In this document: in pieces, positions 1-5,807 of the stretch
Position numbering within the stretch: position 1 is the first letter of the stretch
Layout: each line of letters begins with the position of its first letter
Assembly (NCBI GenBank): GCA_963977945.1
Contig: CAXBQO010000024.1
Span: forward strand, 1-13,011
Direction of reading: 5' to 3'
Length of the DNA stretch: 13,011 bases
Origin: CALMJB01 sp963977945
GTDB taxonomy: Bacteria > Actinomycetota > Actinomycetes > Nanopelagicales > Nanopelagicaceae
Program-made: the position numbers and the translations under genes
Notes under the pieces: model-generated
Databases searched by the model: none
What the model saw: the letters and a program-made list of their open reading frames with translations, nothing else
Told to the model about the DNA's origin: nothing

Positions 1-9
1 CCTGAGAAT

Positions 10-1125
10 ATGAAGAGTAGAAATTTGGACAACTCCGGAGTCGACAAAGGAGAAATTAAAGTTGCCATTGTCGGAGTAGGAAACTGTGCTAACTCTCTAA
101 TTCAAGGAGTGGAGTACTACAAAAACGCCACCAATGACCAAGAGATTCCAGGATTAATGCATCCAGTGCTTGGCGGCTACCACATTAAAAATATTAAATT
201 TGTCATCGGAATCGATGTAGATGCCAAGAAGGTAGGCCTTGATATGGCCGATGCAATTTGGGCAAGCGAGAACAACACGATCAAGTTTTGTAATGTTCCA
301 AAAACTGGCGTGAAAGTTAAACGTGGCGTAACACTTGATGGGCTAGGTCGTTATTACAAAGAGACAATTAAAGAATCGACTGAAAAACCAATTGATGTGG
401 TGGCTGAATTAAAGGCTGCCAAAGTTGATGTTGTAATTTGTTATTTGCCAGTTGGTTCTGAAGAAGCGGCAAAGTACTACGCACAATGCGCAATTGACGC
501 TGGTTGTGCTTTTGTTAACGCGCTACCGGTGTTCATAGCATCTGATCCAGAATGGGCGGCAAAATTTGAAAAGGCCGGACTTCCAATTGTTGGAGATGAC
601 ATTAAGTCACAAGTTGGAGCGACTATTACACACCGAATCATGGCAAAACTATTCCAAGATCGTGGTGTCCATTTAGATCGTACCTATCAACTAAATGTTG
701 GTGGAAATATGGACTTCAAAAACATGTTAGAGCGCGATCGATTGGAATCAAAAAAGATTTCAAAAACTAATTCGGTTACAAGCCAATTGGAATATGACAT
801 GGGAAAGAAAAATGTTCATATTGGACCATCGGATTACATCCCTTGGTTAGATGACCGCAAGTGGGCATATGTTCGCTTAGAGGGTCGAGCGTTTGGAGAT
901 GTGCCGTTAAATCTTGAATACAAACTTGAAGTTTGGGATTCGCCAAACTCTGCCGGTGTAATTATTGATGCGCTGCGATGCGCCAAAATTGGTCTGGATC
1001 GCAAAATTGGTGGTCCTCTTCTTTCACCTTCAAGTTACTTTATGAAGACTCCACCCGAGCAATACACCGACGAACAAGCTCTTATTAAGACTGAGGATTT
1101 TATTCTCGGAACAATAGAGAGATAA
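10..1125 (+). CDS. ino1: Inositol-3-phosphate synthase (myo-inositol-1-phosphate synthase)
   Basis: The enzyme converts D-glucose 6-phosphate to 1D-myo-inositol 3-phosphate with NAD+, in the cytoplasm. In actinobacteria this supplies phosphatidylinositol and mycothiol. The 371 residues match the length of the mycobacterial enzyme. Visible landmarks are the Rossmann loop VAIVGVGNCANS (18-29) leading into QGVEYY, the second strand FVIGIDVD (64-71), the conserved GDDIKSQVGATITHR (about 197-211), and the C-terminal block RLEGRAFGDVPLN followed by LEVWDSPNSAG. The start is uncertain: ATG at 10 lies only 9 nt from the window edge, so upstream signals are not visible, and the first 15 residues are not family-conserved. 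An AAAGGAG at 46-52 lies inside the predicted reading frame, but no ordinary start codon follows it at useful distance. A strong hairpin follows the stop. Function is very likely. Confidence 0.96.
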   Translation: MKSRNLDNSGVDKGEIKVAIVGVGNCANSLIQGVEYYKNATNDQEIPGLMHPVLGGYHIKNIKFVIGIDVDAKKVGLDMADAIWASENNTIKFCNVPKTGVKVKRGVTLDGLGRYYKETIKESTEKPIDVVAELKAAKVDVVICYLPVGSEEAAKYYAQCAIDAGCAFVNALPVFIASDPEWAAKFEKAGLPIVGDDIKSQVGATITHRIMAKLFQDRGVHLDRTYQLNVGGNMDFKNMLERDRLESKKISKTNSVTSQLEYDMGKKNVHIGPSDYIPWLDDRKWAYVRLEGRAFGDVPLNLEYKLEVWDSPNSAGVIIDALRCAKIGLDRKIGGPLLSPSSYFMKTPPEQYTDEQALIKTEDFILGTIER

Positions 1126-1143
1126 TTCAAAAATATTAAAGCG

Positions 1144-1175
1144 AAAGCCCCTAAGAATAAATCCTTAGGGGCTTT
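1144..1175 (+). terminator. Hairpin terminator after ino1, probably bidirectional
   Basis: A perfect 12-bp inverted repeat, AAAGCCCCTAAG (1144-1155) and CTTAGGGGCTTT (1164-1175), is separated by an 8-nt loop. It lies 18 nt after the ino1 stop and 21 nt before the end of the convergent membrane-protein gene. The T-run is short on both strands, but A/T ends flank the GC core. It can plausibly serve both convergent genes. Confidence 0.85.
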
Positions 1176-1196
1176 ACCTCATGGAGAGATGAGGAT

Positions 1197-1793
1197 TTAA
1201 ATCGTCGCGTCAGCTTCTACGCGACGAATGTGCATGAAGCCGAGTAATGCAAGTATCAACATCACCACACCGCCAGCGGCAGCAAACCAAGATGAGTACA
1301 TTGCAATTTGTCCCAATTGCCAGAATGCATATGCGTTTAGTAATAAACCACGCAATGTCTCACCCATGAACAATGTTTGACGTTGTCCCATTAGTGCTGC
1401 AGCTTTAGCTGCCAACGCTTGAGCATTTGGCGCGGCTTTGGATGCAGCACTTGCAGCCAATGCCTCAGCACTAGTTTCAGAATAAGTTTTACCGTTGTTA
1501 ATTCCTTTTACATGCTCTCCAATATAAAAGTCTGCGTAAACCTGAGCCTGTTTACCAGTGGTCAGGTCCAAGCCGGCGTAGGGCAAAATTGCCTTTTGAT
1601 TTTCTTCCGGTAACGCTTTAAAACCACCATTGTCTGCGGTAGGGAAGCTTATTTTTTGCTGAGCAAGTTGTGTCTTAACGGAATCATTGGCAAAGGTATA
1701 ACCCCAATTGAGTAATACCGCTGCAATTAATAGAAATACCGCCAGTCCTAAACCAACAAAGCTGACGATTCGATCGAAGGTTCGGCGTTTCAT
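1197..1793 (-). CDS. Two-helix membrane protein of the actinobacterial family often misnamed LigA
   Basis: This is a 198-residue protein with an N-terminal membrane helix (about 11-30), a roughly 130-residue region probably outside the cytoplasm, and a second helix (about 168-187) ending in HIRRVEAD, which suggests a short cytoplasmic tail. The pattern of a first helix, then QxxxI, a YA-D---G-HV segment, GKTYSE, and a final hydrophobic pair resembles actinobacterial proteins that databases sometimes call 'aromatic ring-opening dioxygenase LigA'. No dioxygenase features are visible and that name should not be used. The stretch 108-135 is Ala-rich and may be helical. The start is well supported: ATG at 1793 follows AGGAG with 7 nt between. 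The gene is convergent with ino1 and downstream of the LuxR-type gene on the same strand, with 207 bp between. Its function is unknown; the family assignment is from memory of the pattern. Confidence 0.75.
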   Translation of the reverse strand: MKRRTFDRIVSFVGLGLAVFLLIAAVLLNWGYTFANDSVKTQLAQQKISFPTADNGGFKALPEENQKAILPYAGLDLTTGKQAQVYADFYIGEHVKGINNGKTYSETSAEALAASAASKAAPNAQALAAKAAALMGQRQTLFMGETLRGLLLNAYAFWQLGQIAMYSSWFAAAGGVVMLILALLGFMHIRRVEADATI

Positions 1794-1797
1794 TTTC

Positions 1798-1803
1798 TCT
1801 CCT
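1798..1803 (-). promoter_or_regulatory. Strong ribosome binding site for the two-helix membrane protein
   Basis: On the minus strand TAGGAG precedes the ATG of the membrane-protein gene with a short A/G-rich spacer. It is one of the few clear Shine-Dalgarno sequences in the window and fixes the start at 1793. Confidence 0.6.
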
Positions 1804-1829
1804 AATTTTTCTTTATTTACTTTTACTCA

Positions 1830-1844
1830 ACGGCTCTTTGCCGT
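1830..1844 (-). other. Small hairpin in the leader of the membrane-protein gene
   Basis: ACGGC (1830-1834) and GCCGT (1840-1844) can pair around a 5-nt loop, in the probable 5' leader 37 nt before the start codon. There is no T-run on the minus strand, so it is not a typical terminator. It may be a leader RNA structure or chance. Confidence 0.3.
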
Positions 1845-1890
1845 CATGCCTATTAATACGCCGAATATTTATCGCGTGAAGTTCAAATGA

Positions 1891-1905
1891 GAGGTGCTAG
1901 CACTC
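1891..1905. promoter_or_regulatory. Palindromic operator candidate upstream of the membrane-protein gene
   Basis: GAGGTGCTAGCACTC contains the perfect 10-bp palindrome GTGCTAGCAC (1894-1903). With one inserted G its arms extend to GAG...CTC. It lies about 100 bp upstream of the membrane-protein gene and just upstream of an AT-rich stretch that could hold its promoter. The half-site resembles the CIRCE arm GAGTGCTAA, but the arms face inward without the 9-bp spacer, so a HrcA site is not supported. A binding protein cannot be named. Confidence 0.35.
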
Positions 1906-1980
1906 ACCTAAATTAATTGAGGGGTAGCCCTTAGATTTAAATCACTTACAAATGTAAAAAAGTTTAAAAAATGTTCAAAT

Positions 1981-2010
1981 TTATTCGAATTTATTCGAAA
2001 TTATTCGATA
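1981..2010. repeat. Three tandem 10-bp repeats, TTATTCGAAW
   Basis: TTATTCGAAT, TTATTCGAAA and TTATTCGATA follow each other without a gap (1981-1990, 1991-2000, 2001-2010). The third copy encodes the last codons and stop of the LuxR-type gene on the minus strand; the other two repeat that gene end (CGAATAA) beyond the stop. Copies 1 and 2 contain the palindrome TTCGAA, one helical turn apart. Confidence 0.7.
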
Positions 2011-2321
2011 TGTCTGGCACAAATTTGTCGGCCATTTTCATCGGTAATTAGATGTTGGCATGGCAACCCCATTTTCTCAAACGCTTTGTCGCCAAATTGT
2101 GATCGGTAAGCGAGTGCTAATAACACGCGAACATTTTTTTCACCATCTGATTTGATTCCAAAGGAGTGAGCAACTCTTGAGACCGTGTTCTCTATAACCT
2201 TTTCGGTGTGTGCAGTTTCGCGCGCAATTGCGCTATTTGTTAAACCATCACATAAATGTTCGCAAACTAAGTGTTCAAAAGGAGTTAAATCGCGCTTCAT
2301 TATGTACAAATTTGTAGTCAA
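2001..2321 (-). CDS. Small LuxR/GerE-type HTH regulator with a Cys/His C-terminal tail
   Basis: The 106-residue protein is essentially one DNA-binding domain. LTPFEHLVCEHLCDGLTNSA (12-31) corresponds to the 'LTxrExeVLxlla-GxsNkeIA' start of the GerE fold, followed by ARETAHTEKVIENTVSRVAHSFGI with the usual 'tvKnHv..i..Klg' recognition-helix pattern. No receiver, PAS or autoinducer-binding domain is present. Residues 88-104 add C88-x-H90 and C101-xx-H104, a possible metal site. The start chosen is TTG at 2321, preceded by GGAGAGG with a 12-nt spacer. A CTG six bases upstream would give a better 6-nt spacing, and ATG at 2300 (M8) has no SD. The gene is divergent from the enoyl-CoA isomerase/SDR pair with 86 bp between, so it may regulate that pair or itself (inference). 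Confidence 0.78.
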   Translation of the reverse strand: MTTNLYIMKRDLTPFEHLVCEHLCDGLTNSAIARETAHTEKVIENTVSRVAHSFGIKSDGEKNVRVLLALAYRSQFGDKAFEKMGLPCQHLITDENGRQICARHIE

Positions 2322-2407
2322 CTTCAGAATTTACCTCTCCAGTAAATCTTGCTGAGATAGTTTAGTCTGCAATAAATCTACTTATGGTTACCGACTAGTA
2401 TTGTCAT

Positions 2408-3151
2408 ATGTCACACATTCAGAGTGAGGTCAATGGCGCGGTTTTAATTCTTAAGTTCAATCGCCCGGAAAAGAAAAACGCCATAACTTATGAGATGTAT
2501 CAGACATTGGCAGATCAATTAAACAAAGCCAAAGATGATGCCAGCATCAGAACCGTTGTAATTGGTTCAACTAGTACCTCATTTACCGCTGGCAATGACA
2601 TAAACGATTTTGCCAATAATCCAATTGTTGGCGAAGAGTCACCGGTATTTAATTTTTTATTTGCGATTCATAATTTCACAAAACCGTTAATTGCAGCTGT
2701 GAATGGCCGCGCGGTTGGAATCGGCACAACCATGATGTTCCATTGCGATTTAGCAGTGGCAAATCCAAAAGCAATATTTTCAATGCCATTTGTAACTTTG
2801 GGATTAGTTCCTGAAGCTGGTTCAAGTTTTTTGTTTCCAAAATTAGTTGGTCACGCTAAAGCTAGTGAAATCTTTTTAACCGGTAGAGACATTGATGCCA
2901 GAGAAGCATTAGAACTGGGAATCATCAACCAAGTGGCAGAGGATGAACTCTCTGCGGCACTCAAATTTGCGCAGGAGATTGCCGAACAACCACCGACCGC
3001 GGTGCAAAATTCGAAGGCATTGCTGAAAAGTGCAAACCATGAGGCACTAAATCAAGTTATGCGAGCTGAGGGAAAATTGTTCGCAATGGCAATGCAGTCA
3101 GAAGAGGCACAAGAAGCGTTTATGAAGTTTTTAAGCAAGCGAAATAAATAA
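2408..3151 (+). CDS. Crotonase-fold enzyme, probably ECI2-like delta3,delta2-enoyl-CoA isomerase
   Basis: The 247-residue cytosolic crotonase would act on acyl-CoA thioesters. The CoA/oxyanion-hole motifs are FTAGNDINDF (59-68) and NGRAVGIG (99-106). The two glutamates of classical enoyl-CoA hydratase are absent: the usual GGGCEL is GIGTTM and the usual QPEI is SMPFVTLG. Instead E136 lies in GLVPEAGSS, which matches the PEGCSS-type catalytic Glu of eukaryotic ECI2/PECI isomerases. An isomerase moving cis/trans-3 double bonds to trans-2 for beta-oxidation is therefore favoured over a hydratase, although automatic annotation will say enoyl-CoA hydratase. No clear SD precedes ATG 2408, so leaderless translation is possible. 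The SDR gene follows after 23 bp, forming an operon. Fold is certain; exact reaction is inferred. Confidence 0.88.
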   Translation: MSHIQSEVNGAVLILKFNRPEKKNAITYEMYQTLADQLNKAKDDASIRTVVIGSTSTSFTAGNDINDFANNPIVGEESPVFNFLFAIHNFTKPLIAAVNGRAVGIGTTMMFHCDLAVANPKAIFSMPFVTLGLVPEAGSSFLFPKLVGHAKASEIFLTGRDIDAREALELGIINQVAEDELSAALKFAQEIAEQPPTAVQNSKALLKSANHEALNQVMRAEGKLFAMAMQSEEAQEAFMKFLSKRNK

Positions 3152-3174
3152 GGCCAATAGTAAGTAAGGAAAAA

Positions 3175-4005
3175 ATGTCACTTAAAGGTAAAACAATGTT
3201 CGTCACCGGTGGCTCGCGCGGAATCGGGTTAGCAATCGCTTTGCGAGCAGCGCAAGATGGTGCCAACATTGCAATTGCATCGAAAACTTCTGATCCAAAT
3301 CCAAAATTACCGGGAACAATTTTCACCGCTGCAGCAGAAATTGAGAAAGCTGGTGGCCAGGCTCTACCAATTCAATGCGACATTAGATTTGAAGATCAAA
3401 TTCAAGCTGCAATTTCTAAAACGGTTGAAAAGTTTGGCGGAATCGACATTGTTCTAAATAACGCCAGCGCAATAAATTTAACCAACACCGAATCAACTCC
3501 GGCAAAGAGGTTTGATTTGATGATGTCGGTAAATACTCGTGGCACATTTTTAACCTCTCAAGCGGCATTGCCACATTTGCGCGCCAGTGCAAAAGCTGGA
3601 AAAAATCCCCACATCTTGGTGTTATCACCGCCATTATCAATGAAAGCAAAATGGTTTAAACCCCATCTTGCCTACACAATGGCAAAGTATGGAATGAGTA
3701 TGTGTGTACTTGGTTTATCGGAAGAATTAAAACGCGATCAAATTGCAGTCAATGCTCTATGGCCACGCACCGCAATCGATACCGCAGCACTTGCGATGAT
3801 TCCTGGAGTTGATGCTCAGTACTGCCGAAAACCTGAAATTCTTTCAGATTCGGCTTACATAATTTTTAATCGCAAAGCCAGTGAGTGTTCTGGAAATTTC
3901 TTTATTGATGATGAAGTTTTAGCAAGCGAAGGTGTCACAGATCTGTCTAAATATGCAGTTGCACCGGGAAATACTGAATTTATCCCAGATTTATTTATTG
4001 ATTAA
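3175..4005 (+). CDS. HSDL2-like short-chain dehydrogenase/reductase
   Basis: This 276-residue classical SDR has the cofactor loop TGGSRGIG (11-18), D69 of the CD-I adenine contact, NNAS (95-98), catalytic N120, S151 in LSPPLS, and Y167-x3-K171 in AYTMAKYG. The stretch from SPPLSMKAKWFKPHLAYT through MSMCVLGLSEELK to AVNALWPRTAIDTAA is the distinctive signature of the N-terminal domain of hydroxysteroid dehydrogenase-like protein 2. The C-terminal SCP2 sterol-carrier domain of animal HSDL2 is absent. It is probably an NADP(H)-dependent oxidoreductase on a lipid or acyl-CoA-linked substrate; the substrate is unknown. AAGGA precedes ATG 3175 at good spacing. It is the second gene after the enoyl-CoA isomerase, which fits a shared fatty-acid role. 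It ends 8 bp from the convergent nickel permease. Confidence 0.9.
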   Translation: MSLKGKTMFVTGGSRGIGLAIALRAAQDGANIAIASKTSDPNPKLPGTIFTAAAEIEKAGGQALPIQCDIRFEDQIQAAISKTVEKFGGIDIVLNNASAINLTNTESTPAKRFDLMMSVNTRGTFLTSQAALPHLRASAKAGKNPHILVLSPPLSMKAKWFKPHLAYTMAKYGMSMCVLGLSEELKRDQIAVNALWPRTAIDTAALAMIPGVDAQYCRKPEILSDSAYIIFNRKASECSGNFFIDDEVLASEGVTDLSKYAVAPGNTEFIPDLFID

Positions 4006-4013
4006 AAAAATAT

Positions 4014-5177
4014 TTAAATAGTAAATTCAGTGTGAGTGTGCTGAGTTTCAGAAATTCCAGATGAGTATCTGGTTTCATATTTTTTGACTTTCCAGATCAG
4101 AATTGAAGCCACCCAAGCAATTACAAAACTTAAAACAATTAAGTACCCGACACTATTTAAATTTATTTGGCTTATAGATTTAAATGGTTGGTAGTTGGCA
4201 ATACTGGTTTTATCAGAAAGCACTACAACTAATTGAATTGTGCCAATCACTAGTGCCACAAAGATAGATAGCGAGGTGGTAGTTAAGTTGTAATAAATCT
4301 TGCGAAGTGGAGAGGTAAAAGCCCATGAATAAGCCTTAGTCATAAAAATTCCATCAAGTGAATCCATCAGTGACATTCCGGCGGCAAAAATTAATGGCAG
4401 CGCAATGATCGCAAGCGGTGGCAATGTTCCGCCGACTGTGCCAACTGCTGCAGTTGCCGAGAGGGCAAGAAGTGCAACTTCAGTTGCGGTATCAAAACCC
4501 AGCCCAAATAAGACACCGACTGGATAAAGCTGCCACGAGTGATCAAAACCTTTCTTAAAAAATCCTCGAAATATTCGATTCATTAAGCCACGTTCATTTA
4601 ATAATTGTTGTAAATGCTCGTGTGAAAATTTTCCAGATTTTGCTTGTCGCCAAACTTTTATGATTCCTACCAAAATAACTAAATTTAAAATGCCTACTAA
4701 ATATAAAAAGAAAGCCGAGACACTAGCGCCGATAATTCCGCCAGTTTCAGCAAAGTTTTGTTGAAATTTTGTTGCCTGTTTTGCAGCAAAAGCGATTCCA
4801 ACTGAAAGCGCCATAACAATTGTGGAATGGCCGAGTGAGAAAAAAAGTCCGACTGCAAGTGGCTTCTTACCTTTGGCGAGCATTAATCGGGTGGTGTCAT
4901 CGATAGCTGAAATATGGTCAGCATCAAATGCGTGGCGTAACCCAAATGAATATGCCAATGCTCCGGCACCGGCATAAACCAAAACACCTTTGCCATCAAC
5001 TAGTGAGTGGTAATTCGGATTACTGTTGAAGTAGATAAACAAACCCCATCCAGCAATATGCAGGAAAGCAACAACGCCTAAAACTCCAAATAGGGCTGGC
5101 AGCTCGCTACGTTCAAATTTCAAGTGTGATCGCAGGCTACCGCGGGATTTTGAGAGCGTTGCTGTCGAAGAGCTCAT
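4014..5177 (-). CDS. NiCoT-family nickel/cobalt permease (HoxN/HupN/NixA type)
   Basis: This integral membrane protein imports Ni2+ and/or Co2+ and has about eight predicted helices. Using the ATG at 5177 (387 residues; a TTG at 5183 would add two), the family signature RHAFDADHISAIDDTTR lies at about 81-97 in helix II, FFSLGHS at about 112-118, LGFDTATE at about 226-233 and GMSLMDSLDG at about 266-275. These are the four diagnostic NiCoT motifs. The end HTHTEF is mildly His-containing. ATG 5177 is preferred over TTG 5183 although neither has a strong SD; the promoter is so close that the mRNA leader must be very short. A palindrome identical to the Nur-box pattern lies 9 bp upstream, implying repression by nickel, which favours nickel as the substrate. 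Ni versus Co cannot be decided from motifs alone. Confidence 0.95.
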   Translation of the reverse strand: MSSSTATLSKSRGSLRSHLKFERSELPALFGVLGVVAFLHIAGWGLFIYFNSNPNYHSLVDGKGVLVYAGAGALAYSFGLRHAFDADHISAIDDTTRLMLAKGKKPLAVGLFFSLGHSTIVMALSVGIAFAAKQATKFQQNFAETGGIIGASVSAFFLYLVGILNLVILVGIIKVWRQAKSGKFSHEHLQQLLNERGLMNRIFRGFFKKGFDHSWQLYPVGVLFGLGFDTATEVALLALSATAAVGTVGGTLPPLAIIALPLIFAAGMSLMDSLDGIFMTKAYSWAFTSPLRKIYYNLTTTSLSIFVALVIGTIQLVVVLSDKTSIANYQPFKSISQINLNSVGYLIVLSFVIAWVASILIWKVKKYETRYSSGISETQHTHTEFTI

Positions 5178-5186
5178 GCTCAAACT

Positions 5187-5209
5187 TTATTGCAAATCAT
5201 TTGCAATAA
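5187..5209. promoter_or_regulatory. Nur box (nickel-responsive Fur-family operator) between NiCoT and copC
   Basis: A perfect inverted repeat has 11-bp arms around a central C at 5198; its core is ATTGCAAATCATTTGCAAT (5189-5207). It contains TTGCAA-N5-TTGCAA (5190-5195 and 5201-5206), which agrees with the tTGCaa-N5-ttGCAA Nur box described for Streptomyces coelicolor (from memory). It ends 9 bp before the permease ATG and overlaps any plausible promoter for that gene. Nickel-loaded Nur binding here would repress uptake when nickel is sufficient. It lies 37 bp from the divergent copC start, so it could affect that gene too. The palindrome is certain; the regulator is inferred. Confidence 0.8.
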
Positions 5210-5246
5210 CAACAAATAGGAAAACGATGATTGGTAAGTTTGGAAG

Positions 5247-5807
5247 GTGCGCTCAATAATTAAATCTTTCGCTCTGATTTTATTTTTCTTTACATCAATA
5301 ATCGGCATTAATCCGGTAAATGCTCATACACAATTAGTGAACAGTGATCCAAAAGACGGTGTAGTTATTCAAGAATGGCCCGGGCAAGTCCTTCTAACCT
5401 TTGATGAAAATTTACAAACTATAAAGAATCAAAAGTTAAATTATGTGGTGGTAAATAATGCGCAAGGTGATCAGGTGAGTGCTGATGATGAAATCGTTAC
5501 GCAAAATCAGTTACGGGTCTCACTTCTTCCAAATACCGTGCAAGGTCCGGTTCTAGTTACTTATCGAGTTGTCGGAAAAGATGGTCACCCAATTGAAGGT
5601 GAATTTGCTTTTAGTTTTGGGCAAGAAACTCCACCTCAAGACGGATCTATGTCAGATGAGAATGGTGCTAATAATTCTGGAAATTCAGGCGATGATGGCA
5701 GCACTGAAAATCGAAATATCGGAATTTTCGTTTTCTCAGTCGCGGCACTTTTTATTTTAAGTGGCTTATATATTTCAGTTCGCAGAGCTAAGCAGATAGA
5801 TAAATAA
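5247..5807 (+). CDS. CopC-domain copper-binding protein, exported and membrane-anchored
   Basis: The 186-residue protein has a signal peptide (1-26, hydrophobic core ALILFFFTSIIG, cleavage likely after NPVNA), a CopC beta-barrel domain (27-125), a Gly/Ser/Asn/Asp linker (126-156) and a C-terminal helix (157-176) followed by RRAK. Processing would leave H27 as the first mature residue, and D112-G-H114 is present. These three match the His1/Asp/His Cu(II) site of CopC proteins. Unlike YcnJ/CopCD fusions, no CopD permease domain is attached. It probably holds copper outside the cell for delivery or tolerance. The start is GTG 5247, since an in-frame TAA at 5235-5237 excludes earlier starts; the SD is poor. 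Its 3' end overlaps the convergent permease gene by 20 nt. Confidence 0.88.
   Translation: MRSIIKSFALILFFFTSIIGINPVNAHTQLVNSDPKDGVVIQEWPGQVLLTFDENLQTIKNQKLNYVVVNNAQGDQVSADDEIVTQNQLRVSLLPNTVQGPVLVTYRVVGKDGHPIEGEFAFSFGQETPPQDGSMSDENGANNSGNSGDDGSTENRNIGIFVFSVAALFILSGLYISVRRAKQIDK

Noticed and set aside
46..52. AAAGGAG as the true ribosome site of ino1
   Set aside because: No ATG, GTG or TTG follows at a usable distance; the next codons are ATT AAA GTT, already in the conserved core.
1891..1905. CIRCE element for HrcA
   Set aside because: CIRCE needs TTAGCACTC-N9-GAGTGCTAA; here the two halves overlap in the reverse arrangement and no chaperone gene is nearby.
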